A stretch of DNA of 32,115 nt from Deltaproteobacteria bacterium (lineage in GTDB: Bacteria; Myxococcota_A; UBA796; SXON01): contig CANKOI010000049.1 of the NCBI GenBank assembly GCA_947484175.1, positions 1-32,115 of the forward strand. The letters are read 5' to 3'. Positions 1-7,690 of this stretch are shown piece by piece. The translations under genes were made by a program, and so were the position numbers. The notes under the pieces are model-generated. The model was not told where the DNA came from. It saw only the letters and a program-made list of their open reading frames with translations, and ran no database searches. The stretch's first letter is position 1, and each line of letters begins with the position of its first letter.

Positions 1-1
1 C

Positions 2-1060
2 GGCGACACCTCCGCCGACGACCCGGCCGTGTGGCTCTTCTCGTCGGGCAGCAGCGGCAAGCCGAAGGGTTGCGTGCATGCGGGCGGCGACTTCGTATTC
101 AACACGGAGATGTACGCGAAGCGGGTGCTGGGCATCCGTGAGAACGACGTCACGCTCGGGGTGCCCAAGCTGTTCTTCGGCTACGCCACCGGTACGAACC
201 TGCTGTTCCCGTGGTCCGTGGGCGCCACGACCTGCCTTTTCCCCGAGCGGAGCACGCCCGAAGGCGTGCTGGCCCACATCGCGCGTTTCCGTCCCACCAT
301 CGTCACCAACGTTCCCACGATGATCCACAAGATGCTGGAGTGCCCCGACGCGGCCACGACCGACCTCTCGAGCGTGCGGCTGGTGCTCTCCGCCGGCGAA
401 GCGCTGCCCGGCGAGCTCTACCGCCGGTGGACAGAGCGCACCGGCGTCGAAATCCTCGATGGCATCGGCAGCGCCGAGATGTTCCACATCTACATCACGA
501 ACTACCCGGGCGACGTACGGGTGGGCACGCTCGGCCGCCTCGTGCCCGGCTACGACGCGCGCCTCGTGGGGAGCGACGGGGCCGACGTGCCGGCGGGAGA
601 GATCGGCACCCTCTGGATCAAGGGGCCGAGCAACGCCATCGGCTATCACCGGGATCGGGAGAAGAGTCGCACCACCTTTCGCGGCGAATGGACCGTTACC
701 GGCGATCAGTTCTGCATCGACGCCGAGGGCCGTTTCCGGTATTGCGGCCGCGCCGACGACCTGTTGAAGGTGGGCGGCGTGTACGTTTCGCCGGTGGAGG
801 TCGAGAACTGCCTGCTCGCCAACCCGGCGGTCAATGAGGTGGCCGTCGTGGGCGTGGAGGTGGAGGGGCTGATGACCACCGTCGCGTTTGTGTGCCCGCA
901 CTCGCCGCCGGGCGAAGGGCTCGCCGTCGAGCTTCAGGCGTGGGTGAAAGCGCAGCTCGCCCCTCACAAGTACCCGCGGCACGTGCGCTTCCTTGAGGTG
1001 CTGCCGCGCAACGATCGCGGCAAGGTTGCACGGGCAGAGCTCAAGGCCGGCTTCCGGTGA
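2..1060 (+). CDS. Benzoate-CoA ligase-like AMP-forming acyl/aryl-CoA ligase (3' part)
   Basis: The C-terminal 352 residues of an ANL-superfamily ligase, which would activate a carboxylic acid as acyl-AMP and pass it to CoA. The frame is already open at the first bases, so the start and roughly 150-180 residues lie upstream. Seen: the P-loop-like A3 motif SSGSSGKPKG close to the visible start; the GSAEMFHIYITN segment, which resembles the benzoate/hydroxybenzoate-CoA ligase branch (GSTEMLHIFLSN in that family, from memory); the hinge region around GRADDLLKVGG; and near the end NDRGKVARAEL with the catalytic A10 lysine. The catalytic residues present look intact. The stop overlaps the GTG of the next gene by 4 nt (GTGA), so the two are probably co-transcribed and translationally coupled. 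The substrate cannot be read from sequence; benzoate or a related aromatic acid is an inference from family resemblance. Confidence 0.88.
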   Translation, partial: GDTSADDPAVWLFSSGSSGKPKGCVHAGGDFVFNTEMYAKRVLGIRENDVTLGVPKLFFGYATGTNLLFPWSVGATTCLFPERSTPEGVLAHIARFRPTIVTNVPTMIHKMLECPDAATTDLSSVRLVLSAGEALPGELYRRWTERTGVEILDGIGSAEMFHIYITNYPGDVRVGTLGRLVPGYDARLVGSDGADVPAGEIGTLWIKGPSNAIGYHRDREKSRTTFRGEWTVTGDQFCIDAEGRFRYCGRADDLLKVGGVYVSPVEVENCLLANPAVNEVAVVGVEVEGLMTTVAFVCPHSPPGEGLAVELQAWVKAQLAPHKYPRHVRFLEVLPRNDRGKVARAELKAGFR

Positions 1061-1764
1061 AACGCCCCCTCGGAGAGCGGCGGTCCCCCACGGCAGCGAT
1101 GGCGGGGCGGCCCGTGATCCTGCCCACGGGGGCGTGTGAGGCGCACGGCCCGCACCTGCCGCTCGACACCGACGTACGCATCGCCGAAGCGATGGCCAAA
1201 AACGCGGCGGCCCGGTGTGGTGGCGTGGTGTTGCCGCCCTTGGCCTACGGCGTGACCCGGTTCGCCCGCAACTTTCCCGGCACCCTCTCCCTCTCCCCCG
1301 AAACGATGACGGCGCTGGTGGTCGACGTACTCCTCTCGGCCCACGCAGCAGGCGCTAGCAAACTCGCCATCGCCAACGCCCACTTCGAACCGGCGAACGT
1401 CAATGCGCTTTTCGCCGCCTGCCAGGTGGTGCAAGAGCGCGCGGGGGTGACGGTGGTGTTCCCCCACGTGGGCAGCCGCCGCTACGCCCAACGCCTCGAG
1501 CGCGCTGCAGCCCCGCTCGACGGCCACAGCGGCATCTACGAGACCTCCCTCATGCTGGCCATCGCGCCTCGCCTCGTCGTGGGCCACACCCGGCTGCCCA
1601 ACGTCTACTCCGACCTCGGGTTGGGCATCCAGCGAGGCGCCACCTGCTTCGAAGAGGCCGGCGGCGCGCGCGCCTACTTCGGCACGCCTGCGCGGGCGAC
1701 CCGCGCTCTCGGCGAACGGCTCCTCGAAGAACTCGGCGCCATCCTCGGCGAGGCGATCGGCTAG
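1057..1764 (+). CDS. Creatininase-family amidohydrolase
   Basis: A 235-residue metal-dependent amidohydrolase of the creatininase family, which includes creatininase, ArfB/FAPy deformylase and MftE. Seen: the metal-binding pattern E-x-HGPHLPL-x-TD near residues 29-39; NAHFEPAN (residues about 102-109), equivalent to the NGHYEN motif with the His/Glu metal ligands; and DGHSGIYETS (about 155-164), equivalent to the catalytic His/Glu segment. All expected ligands are therefore present. The GTG start gives a 4-nt overlap with the ligase and the usual N-terminal length; an ATG 14 codons later is possible but would leave little before the first metal motif. Its coupling to a CoA ligase suggests a step in one pathway, for example opening or trimming an amide or cyclic intermediate, but the substrate is unknown. 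Its stop shares a CTAG palindrome with the stop of the convergent radical SAM gene. Confidence 0.88.
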   Translation: MKRPLGERRSPTAAMAGRPVILPTGACEAHGPHLPLDTDVRIAEAMAKNAAARCGGVVLPPLAYGVTRFARNFPGTLSLSPETMTALVVDVLLSAHAAGASKLAIANAHFEPANVNALFAACQVVQERAGVTVVFPHVGSRRYAQRLERAAAPLDGHSGIYETSLMLAIAPRLVVGHTRLPNVYSDLGLGIQRGATCFEEAGGARAYFGTPARATRALGERLLEELGAILGEAIG

Positions 1765-3236
1765 ACCGTTCCCCACTTCCCGAGGCCCACGCTCGGGATG
1801 GCCTTGGTGAGCGTGCTCTTCACGATCTCGCTGAGCACGGTCACGCCGCCCAGCATCTCCAGCAGCTCGTCGCGGCCCTCGCTCTTCGAGAGCTTCCGAC
1901 GAATGAGGTCGGGGCGCAGGTAGAAGTTGAGGTAGGCCTTCGTGCGGTACTGCCGGAGGCGCTCTGCGGTGAAGGTCTCGGTTTCGAGCTGGGGAATCGG
2001 ACCACCCCCGTTGATCGTGTAGCGACGCCAGAAGTCTCCGTCCACGTACCCGCGCTCCTGGGCGATGCGGTACAGGTCGGTGGCGGGCAGGGCGGTGGCC
2101 ACGCTGTAGCTGGCCCAGTCGAGCCCGAGGTTGGCCGAGAAGTTGATCATCTCCTCGATGTCCTGCGGCGAAGCGTCGTAGTAGCCCACCATGAAGTAGC
2201 CGCGGGTTTCGATGCCGACCTCACGGGCAATCCGGAAGGCTCGCTCCGTCTGCTCGCGCGTGATTTGTTTGTTCATGATCTTCAACACACGGTCCGTGCC
2301 GGCCTCCACGCCCATGTGGATGCTGCGCAACCCGGCGCGTTTGAGAAGCTCAAGCACCTCCCGGTCGACCGTGTCTACGCGAGCCCGGATGTTGAACTTC
2401 ACCTTGAGGTTCCGCCGGAGAATCTCCTCGGAGAACTTCCGCATCCGCTTCTTGCCGATGGTGAAGGTCTCATCGAACATCACGATCTCGCGCACCCCGT
2501 GGTCTTTCACGAGCATCTCCATCTCGTCCACCACCAACTCGGGGGCGCGGAAACGAAGCTTGTCGCTGTACACCTGACTGCAGTAGCCGCAGTGCCACGG
2601 GCAGCCGCGGGTGGTGACCATCGTGGCGAAGGGCTTGAGCAGGGTGAGGCAGTGGTACCGGTTCACATCCACGAGGTCCCACGCGGGCATCGGGTACTTG
2701 TCGATGTCCTTCGGCACGGCGCGCGTGGGGTTCATGACCACTTCGCCGTCCTTGCGAACGCAGGTGCCGGGGATGTCGTCGAGGCTCTCGCCGTTCTCCA
2801 CCCGTTCACAGATGTCGAGGAAGGTTTCTTCGCCGTCTCCCACCACCGCAAGGTCGAAGCAGTCCCACGTGAGCGACTCCTTCGGGTAGATGCTCAGATG
2901 CGGCCCGCCCACCACGATGAGGGCGTTGGGGAACTTGGCCTTCACCATCTGGGCGATTTCGATGACGGCGGGCCAACCCAAGGTCTTGGCGGTGAGCGCC
3001 ACGATGTCAGGACGGAACTCGGCCACGCGCGGGCCGGCATCCTTGGGGAACAGGTTCTCCGCGTGCAGATCGATGTAGCCGATGGGAAAACCGTGCTGCC
3101 GCACCCAGGCCGCCAGCTGCAAGAGCGGCAGCGATGGGAAGATTCCAAGCTTTTCGGCTGCTTTTTGCGAGAGCGGCTGCTGGTCGGCCGCCTCGTGGTA
3201 CTTCATGAACAGGATGCGCGTTTTTTTCGTGCTCAT
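1761..3236 (-). CDS. B12-binding-domain radical SAM protein
   Basis: A 491-residue class B-type radical SAM enzyme. The N-terminal half has a cobalamin-binding Rossmann-like domain (FRPDIVALTAKTLG, then LIVVGGPHLSIYPKE and VVGDGEETF), without an obvious DxHxxG motif. The central part carries the 4Fe-4S motif in TTRGCPWHCGYCSQ (CxxxCxxC), followed by TIM-barrel segments with GVEAGTDRVLKIMNK. Family members methylate or rearrange unactivated carbons in lipids, hopanoids, tetrapyrroles or natural products; the substrate here is unknown. I chose ATG 3236 over an in-frame ATG at 3323 because it is preceded by AGGA at good spacing and by an extended -10 (TGCTACCAT, 3258-3266) that would start transcription near 3251. 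The extra 29 residues of the longer form look non-coding. It is monocistronic, convergent with the creatininase gene and divergent from the lamin-tail lipoprotein gene. Confidence 0.92.
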   Translation of the reverse strand: MSTKKTRILFMKYHEAADQQPLSQKAAEKLGIFPSLPLLQLAAWVRQHGFPIGYIDLHAENLFPKDAGPRVAEFRPDIVALTAKTLGWPAVIEIAQMVKAKFPNALIVVGGPHLSIYPKESLTWDCFDLAVVGDGEETFLDICERVENGESLDDIPGTCVRKDGEVVMNPTRAVPKDIDKYPMPAWDLVDVNRYHCLTLLKPFATMVTTRGCPWHCGYCSQVYSDKLRFRAPELVVDEMEMLVKDHGVREIVMFDETFTIGKKRMRKFSEEILRRNLKVKFNIRARVDTVDREVLELLKRAGLRSIHMGVEAGTDRVLKIMNKQITREQTERAFRIAREVGIETRGYFMVGYYDASPQDIEEMINFSANLGLDWASYSVATALPATDLYRIAQERGYVDGDFWRRYTINGGGPIPQLETETFTAERLRQYRTKAYLNFYLRPDLIRRKLSKSEGRDELLEMLGGVTVLSEIVKSTLTKAIPSVGLGKWGTV

Positions 3237-3257
3237 GGATTCCTGGGGGCAACGTGC

Positions 3258-3266
3258 ATGGTAGCA
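3258..3266 (-). promoter_or_regulatory. Extended -10 promoter candidate for the radical SAM gene
   Basis: On the minus strand the sequence reads TGCTACCAT, matching the extended -10 form TGnTAnnnT. A start about 7 nt downstream (near 3251) would give a roughly 15-nt leader containing the AGGA that precedes ATG 3236. No convincing -35 is seen, as is usual for extended -10 promoters. The assignment is inference from pattern and spacing. Confidence 0.4.
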
Positions 3267-3342
3267 CCGACGCTCCACGCAGGGTGCGTCCACCGCAGCA
3301 ATGTTCGTGCAGGTGTCGTGCATGCTACAACCCGCCGAAGGG

Positions 3343-3351
3343 TGCTATTGT
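3343..3351 (+). promoter_or_regulatory. Extended -10 promoter candidate for the lamin-tail lipoprotein gene
   Basis: TGCTATTGT matches TGnTAnnnT and lies 34 nt before ATG 3386. It would give a leader of about 28 nt that contains the GAGGA ribosome-binding site. A second similar string, TGCTACAAC, lies at 3323-3331. No clear -35 is seen. Confidence 0.38.
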
Positions 3352-3385
3352 GCGCCCGCCCCCTGCACCCTGAGGAAACGCCCCG

Positions 3386-3925
3386 ATGCTTCTCGCCTTC
3401 GCTCTCATCGCCTGTGACACCACGGAAACCGGCTCCGAACCCAACGACACGGGCGAAGGCGGCTCCACGCTGAATGCCCCGCCGCTCGTCATCAACGAAG
3501 TCCTCGCCAGCAACGACGTTTCTCAGGCCGACGCCGCCGGGGAGTTCAACGACTGGATCGAGATCTACAACAACGGCGACACGATCGTGCAGCTCACGGG
3601 CTTCTACCTCACCGACGACGAGGCCGAGCCCACCGTGTTCGCGATGCCGGCCGGCGTGGGCATCGATGCAGGCGGCTACCTCGCCATCTGGTGCGACGGT
3701 CAGCCCGAGCAGACCACCGGCACCGAGTACCACACCTCGTTCAAGCTCAACCGCAAGGGCGACCAGCTCTACCTCAACTACGCCGAAGGCAACGACCTCA
3801 TCACGGTCGATTCAGTGTTCTGGGAGGCCGAACAGACCCCCGACCTTGCCGCGGCCCGCGTTCCCGACGGCGTCGGAGACTTTGCGCTCCAGGCGCCCAC
3901 GTTCGAAGCCAGCAACGGCGGGTAG
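3386..3925 (+). CDS. Lamin-tail-domain lipoprotein
   Basis: A 179-residue predicted lipoprotein. The signal is only nine residues (MLLAFALIA) before Cys10 and has no Lys or Arg. The start is fixed by an in-frame TGA 15 nt upstream and by GAGGA about 10 nt before the ATG, so this is not a truncated call. After a Thr/Glu/Asp/Gly linker containing ETG and DTG, residues about 33-170 form a lamin-tail (LTD) domain: VINEVLASN, then DWIEIYNNGD, GFYLTDDE and FKLNRKGDQLYL. LTDs are Ig-like folds found in secreted bacterial proteins; here a surface-binding or matrix role is inference. It is a single gene between the divergent radical SAM gene and the convergent dsbD operon. Confidence 0.85.
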   Translation: MLLAFALIACDTTETGSEPNDTGEGGSTLNAPPLVINEVLASNDVSQADAAGEFNDWIEIYNNGDTIVQLTGFYLTDDEAEPTVFAMPAGVGIDAGGYLAIWCDGQPEQTTGTEYHTSFKLNRKGDQLYLNYAEGNDLITVDSVFWEAEQTPDLAAARVPDGVGDFALQAPTFEASNGG

Positions 3926-3926
3926 G

Positions 3927-3978
3927 GCCCTGCGCGCTGGCCCAGCCTCGTTGGGTCGGCGCTTCGCCTGCGCAGGGC
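3927..3978. terminator. Inverted repeat between convergent genes (possible bidirectional terminator)
   Basis: GCCCTGCGC (3927-3935) and GCGCAGGGC (3970-3978) are exact reverse complements and enclose 34 nt that can itself fold (GGCCCA with TTGGGTC). The repeat lies just after the stop of the plus-strand lipoprotein and before the end of the minus-strand operon. There is no T-run, so terminator function is only inferred from position. Confidence 0.35.
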
Positions 3979-4000
3979 GGCGCCTCGGCGGCGCTACAGC

Positions 4001-4387
4001 TCAGGGCCTCACCACTCCCGCTCGGCCGTCGGTCGTCTGCCGCGCGTAGCCCACCCCCTTTACCGAGTACTCTACGGGCGGGAGGGCCAGCACGCGGCGG
4101 AGGGCTTCGTCGCGGAGGCGGGCGGGCGGCGTGTCGGGCTCGGTCCACAGGCTGAAGCGCCACTGGGTGTCGCAGTTGTTGCCGAGCGCGCGCATGTCAG
4201 CCACGGCGGCGTCCACGCGGTCGCGCTCCTCGCGCAACAGAGAGTCGGGGGTAGCGGGCGCGGCGGGTGGGCCTTCGGGGGGAGACAGGAAGCGGCCATT
4301 CCGCCACGCCACCAGCTCCACCAGCGGCCGCTGGCACCGGGCCTCGCGCACGTCTGCCGACTCGCAGGCCAGCCACACCCAGATCAC
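4001..4387 (-). CDS. Small predicted lipoprotein, third gene of the dsbD operon
   Basis: A 128-residue protein that I do not recognise. The GTG start overlaps the stop of the DUF1279-like gene by 4 nt (GTGA), the same coupling as the gene pair upstream, which is why I prefer it to the longer frame beginning at 4609. The N-terminus reads MIWVWLAC: a seven-residue hydrophobic stretch with no charge followed by Cys8, which would be an extremely short lipoprotein signal. The mature part is charged, with a predicted helical segment (LLREERDRVDAAVADMRAL, about residues 51-69), one further Cys pair candidate (C19 and the Cys in GNNCDTQW) and no domain I can name. Co-transcription with DsbD suggests a role in envelope thiol chemistry or assembly, but this is inference only. 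Confidence 0.62.
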   Translation of the reverse strand: MIWVWLACESADVREARCQRPLVELVAWRNGRFLSPPEGPPAAPATPDSLLREERDRVDAAVADMRALGNNCDTQWRFSLWTEPDTPPARLRDEALRRVLALPPVEYSVKGVGYARQTTDGRAGVVRP

Positions 4388-4707
4388 GGTGCGGGAAGCC
4401 CACCCGTGAAGCGCCGACGAAGGCGAGCGGCGAAGGGCAGCACAGCGGCGACGACGCCGAAGCGGAGTGGCGTGAGCAGCTTCGCGAGCAGGTAGGCGCC
4501 CAGCCAGGTGCCCGCGTCGCCCACTTTGGCGTCGAGCCAAGGCCAATCGAGGCCCAACTCGATGAGGCCCGCCACCACGAGCAGGGTGAGGCCGAACACG
4601 GCGTACCACACGACCAGAGCGAGGATGCCGTACTCGGCGAGCAGGGCCTTGAGACGCTCACCAATGGAGAGGTAGGTGGCCCGCAGGCGGGCGAGGGCCC
4701 CGCTCAT
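4384..4707 (-). CDS. DUF1279-like (FAM210-type) small membrane protein
   Basis: A 107-residue protein. After an amphipathic N-terminal helix (ARLRATYLSIGERLKALLAEYG) it has a strong membrane segment, ILALVVWYAVFGLTLLVVAGLIELG (about residues 28-52), then a short loop, a second weaker hydrophobic segment (GTWLGAYLLAKLLTPLRFGVVAAVL) and a basic tail. The layout, a YG motif directly before a single long helix with a charged flank, resembles the DUF1279/FAM210 family, whose molecular role in bacteria is unclear. ATG 4707 overlaps the dsbD stop (ATGA) and its own stop overlaps the next gene (GTGA), so three genes form one translationally coupled unit. Family assignment is from memory and should be treated as probable. 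Confidence 0.7.
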   Translation of the reverse strand: MSGALARLRATYLSIGERLKALLAEYGILALVVWYAVFGLTLLVVAGLIELGLDWPWLDAKVGDAGTWLGAYLLAKLLTPLRFGVVAAVLPFAARLRRRFTGGLPAP

Positions 4708-6929
4708 CCTCGCGCTCGCTTCGCGGCGCGCGCCATGACCTTCTCGAAGTCTCCGGCCGCCACGAAGCCCACCGTGCGGTCGAGGATCGTACCGTCGGGC
4801 AGAGCGAACACTACCGTGGGCAAGCCGCGCACGGCGTACTTGGCCTGCACCGCTTGAACGATGGCGCTGCCCTTGTCGGTGCAGTCGATCATCACGGGCA
4901 CAAAACCCTCGGCAGCCGCGATCACGGCGGCGTCGGTGTAGGTGAGCTTCTCCATCTCATGGCAGGCGGCGCACCACTCGGCGGTGAAGTCGATCATCAG
5001 CGGCTTTCCGGAGGACTGGGCAGCCACGAGGCCTTCTGCCTCAGTGCGGAGGAACGTCACGGAGGAGGCCGACGCCACCTGACCGGCAGGACTCCCGCCC
5101 CCGAGCCTCACGGCCGGCAGGATGAAGCCGCTCCGCACCAGCGTGCCGAGGAGCAGGTACGCGCCCACGAGCAGGGCGACACCCGTGTAGAGCTGCCGCA
5201 ACCGAACGGCGTAGAACCCTTCACCGTCTTCCGGATCGGGCCATGCGAACACGCCGGTGACCAGAAGCACCCCCGCGGTGAGCAGGGCAGTCTGAGTGTC
5301 GGAGAACAGCGGGCGCGCAAAGTAGATCGCGCCCAGCCACATCACGATGCCAAAACTCTTCTTCACCAGCACCATGTAGGCGCCGCGCTTCGGCATCCAC
5401 CCCATCGCCGCGCCGGCGACGAGGAAGATCATCCCCATCCCCAGCGCGAAGACGAACATGAGCACGGCGCCCCACCAGGCTTGGCCGCCGGTGGCCACCA
5501 CCCCGAGGATGCCGATCACCACGGGGCCGCTGCAGGGGCCGGCGAGGAGGGCGCCGATCATCCCGAACACGGCCGCAACCAACACCCCCCCGCGCTTGTC
5601 GAAGCCGGAGATGCGGCTCTGCACGAAGACGGGCACCTGAATGTCGAAGAAGCCGAACATCGAGAAGCCCAGCACGAAGAACAGGCCCCCGATGCCTCCA
5701 AGCACCCACTGGTTCTGGAGCCACGCCCCGAACATGCCGCCGGAGAGGCCGACGACCAGCCCGAGGGTGGTGTACACCGCCGCTTGGCCCGCAACGTAGG
5801 CGCCGCTGAGCCCGAGTGCCTCGAGGCGAGAACCGGCACCCTTGGCGCCGATGATCCCGAGCGTGATGGGCACCATCGGCAACACGCAGGGCGTGAACGA
5901 CACGGCCACCCCGCTGAGGAAGCAGAAGATGGCCAACCAAAGGCCACCTTGCGCGGCGGCGGCCTCAAAGCTTCCTTGGCCGCCGAGGTCTTCGGTGGCG
6001 ACAGCGCCGGCCGCCGGGGGCACGGGCTCCGCGGCGTGCGCCGGGACGGCCCCGATCAGCGAGGCGGGGTCAGGCAGGAGGGCCACCTGGCCCGCAGGCA
6101 GGACCGTTACGGGCACTTGGACCGTCGCCGACGTGGGCATCTTGCAGAGGCTCACGCCCTTGCAGGCCTGGTAGCCGAAGTCCACCGTGACGGTGGCTGG
6201 GCCGGCGGGGCCGCTGATGGGCGCCACCACGGAGAAGTCGGCCTCGAAGTCTTCGCGGTAGGTGAAGTCCTCTTGCTTTCCGGTGGCGACCGCGGGCGGA
6301 AAGACCGGCTCGCCGGCCGAGTAGCCAGCCGGCCCCGAGACCGTGAGGGTCACGAACATCTTGTTGATGTGCCAATCCCCCTGCAGGTCCACCTTCACAC
6401 CCACCAACCCGTCAGCGGTGGGGGCCGCCGAAAACAGAGCGGGCACCTCTTCCGGCTCCGCCGCCGCCGCCGCGGCGATCCCCGGCACCGCGATCGGCGC
6501 GCCGCCGACGGACACCTGCGCCACCAACTCCTGCTCAGCGCCGGGGTAGCAAAGCCCCACCCGACAGGCCTGGTGCTTCACCAGGAGCCGCACCGCATAG
6601 GAGCCCGCCGCGTCGGCGGGCAGCGTGAGGGGCAGCTGCACCTCGGTGAGCCCCGCCGCGTACACCTCGCGCTGGCGCGCAGGGTTCGCGGGGTCGGCTT
6701 CGAGGCTGCCCGTAGGCTCTTCGATCTCTCCCGCGCGGAGGCCGGCACCATCGATGACTTCGACAGCGAGCATGTCCGCGTAGATGTGCGTGCCCGGCGG
6801 GATGTCGAAGCGCACCGGGACCCTAGCGATGCCCCCGGCGGGCGCCGAAGCATCTCCGACCGCCACCCGAACGGGTGACTCTTCGGCGACCGCGAGCCCC
6901 ACGACGGCTGCAAGCACGATGGCGAACAC
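4704..6929 (-). CDS. dsbD: Thiol:disulfide interchange protein DsbD with two N-terminal domains
   Basis: A 741-residue inner-membrane electron transporter that carries reducing power from cytoplasmic thioredoxin to periplasmic partners. Order of parts: an uncharged signal peptide (MFAIVLAAVVGLAVA); a first nDsbD-like domain with a Cys pair in QACRVGLCYPG (near residue 125); a second nDsbD-like domain with a Cys pair in QACKGVSLCKMP (near 260); about eight membrane segments with redox Cys in SFTPCVLPM (near 348) and LAGPCSGPVV (near 466); and a C-terminal thioredoxin-like domain with WCAAC (near 653-656). All six canonical cysteines are present, plus an extra pair from the duplicated N-domain. 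I chose GTG 6929 because GTG 6935 lies inside the GGAGG ribosome-binding site. It is the first gene of a coupled three-gene operon. Confidence 0.93.
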   Translation of the reverse strand: MFAIVLAAVVGLAVAEESPVRVAVGDASAPAGGIARVPVRFDIPPGTHIYADMLAVEVIDGAGLRAGEIEEPTGSLEADPANPARQREVYAAGLTEVQLPLTLPADAAGSYAVRLLVKHQACRVGLCYPGAEQELVAQVSVGGAPIAVPGIAAAAAAEPEEVPALFSAAPTADGLVGVKVDLQGDWHINKMFVTLTVSGPAGYSAGEPVFPPAVATGKQEDFTYREDFEADFSVVAPISGPAGPATVTVDFGYQACKGVSLCKMPTSATVQVPVTVLPAGQVALLPDPASLIGAVPAHAAEPVPPAAGAVATEDLGGQGSFEAAAAQGGLWLAIFCFLSGVAVSFTPCVLPMVPITLGIIGAKGAGSRLEALGLSGAYVAGQAAVYTTLGLVVGLSGGMFGAWLQNQWVLGGIGGLFFVLGFSMFGFFDIQVPVFVQSRISGFDKRGGVLVAAVFGMIGALLAGPCSGPVVIGILGVVATGGQAWWGAVLMFVFALGMGMIFLVAGAAMGWMPKRGAYMVLVKKSFGIVMWLGAIYFARPLFSDTQTALLTAGVLLVTGVFAWPDPEDGEGFYAVRLRQLYTGVALLVGAYLLLGTLVRSGFILPAVRLGGGSPAGQVASASSVTFLRTEAEGLVAAQSSGKPLMIDFTAEWCAACHEMEKLTYTDAAVIAAAEGFVPVMIDCTDKGSAIVQAVQAKYAVRGLPTVVFALPDGTILDRTVGFVAAGDFEKVMARAAKRARG

Positions 6930-6977
6930 ACTCACCTCCGGAATCGAACGTTGCGGGGGCTAACACGCCTGCGCGGG

Positions 6978-7005
6978 CCGACCGCTCCCCCCGCTACGCG
7001 GTCGG
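6978..7005. repeat. Perfect 8-bp inverted repeat in the dsbD/glycosyltransferase divergent region
   Basis: CCGACCGC (6978-6985) and GCGGTCGG (6998-7005) are exact reverse complements around a 12-nt loop. The repeat is directly upstream of GTG 7019 and inside the only 89-nt gap between two divergent genes, so it could be an operator or an RNA hairpin. Nothing else identifies a regulator. Confidence 0.35.
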
Positions 7006-7018
7006 ATAGCCCCGCGGA

Positions 7019-7690
7019 GTGCAGGTCGCCGTGCTCATGCCCGTGCTCAACGAGGAGGAAGCCCTTCCGCTGGTCTTGGCGGAGCTGCCCGCCGGGCTGC
7101 GCGTGGTGGTGTGCGACAACGGAAGCACCGACCAGAGCGCGGCCCTCGCGCGCGCCGCCGGCGCCGAGGTCGTGGCGTGGCCAGCCCGCGGCTACGGCGG
7201 TGCCGTCGCCGCGGGCCTGCGACACCTCGCCCCCAGCCCCCCCGACGTCGTGGTGGTCTGGGACGGCGACCACAGCGTCGACCCCGCCGACCTTCCAGCG
7301 CTCCTCGCCCCGCTGCAGTCCGGCCACGCCGACCTCGTCCTCGGCGACCGCACCCGCCGGGCCGACCCCGGCACGATGCCCCCCCAGCAACGCTGGGGCA
7401 ACGCCCTGGCCACCTCGCTGATCGCCATCCAGACCGGGCACCGCTTCGCCGACATGGGCCCCTTCCGCGCCGCCCGGTACGAGGCCCTCGTGGGCCTTGA
7501 CCTCGTGGACGCAACGTGGGGCTGGAACGTCGAGATGCAAATGAAGGCGCTACGCGCCGGGCTCCGAGTGGTGGAGGTGCCCGTGGCGAATCGCGAGCGC
7601 ATCGGCCAAAGCAAGATCAGCGGCTCGGTGCGCGGCAGCCTGCGCGCCGGGGCGCGCATCTGCTGGGCCTGCTGGCACTACGGGCGCTGA
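7019..7690 (+). CDS. Family 2 glycosyltransferase
   Basis: A 223-residue GT-A fold glycosyltransferase, which would transfer a sugar from a nucleotide-sugar donor to a lipid-phosphate or glycan acceptor at the cytoplasmic membrane face. Seen: the N-terminal Rossmann strand VAVLMPVLNEEEALPLVLAE, CDNGSTDQS (donor-binding Asp), VVWDGDHSVDP carrying the DxD metal site, and FADMGPFRAARYEAL plus TWGWNVEMQMKAL, which are typical of DPM1-like GT2 enzymes. There are no membrane helices, and at 223 residues it is a bare catalytic domain. The GTG start directly follows GGAG, so the spacing is poor; GTG 7031 or ATG 7037 are alternatives, but they would remove part of the first strand. It is a single gene whose 3' end overlaps the convergent TSP3 gene by 13 nt. 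Confidence 0.88.
   Translation: MQVAVLMPVLNEEEALPLVLAELPAGLRVVVCDNGSTDQSAALARAAGAEVVAWPARGYGGAVAAGLRHLAPSPPDVVVVWDGDHSVDPADLPALLAPLQSGHADLVLGDRTRRADPGTMPPQQRWGNALATSLIAIQTGHRFADMGPFRAARYEALVGLDLVDATWGWNVEMQMKALRAGLRVVEVPVANRERIGQSKISGSVRGSLRAGARICWACWHYGR

Noticed and set aside
2265..3473. Plus-strand open frame of 402 codons opposite the radical SAM gene
   Set aside because: The radical SAM motifs fix the coding strand; the antisense frame has no domain.
4854..6878. Long plus-strand open frame (674 codons) antisense to dsbD
   Set aside because: DsbD on the minus strand has all family motifs; the antisense product is low-complexity His/Glu/Arg-rich.
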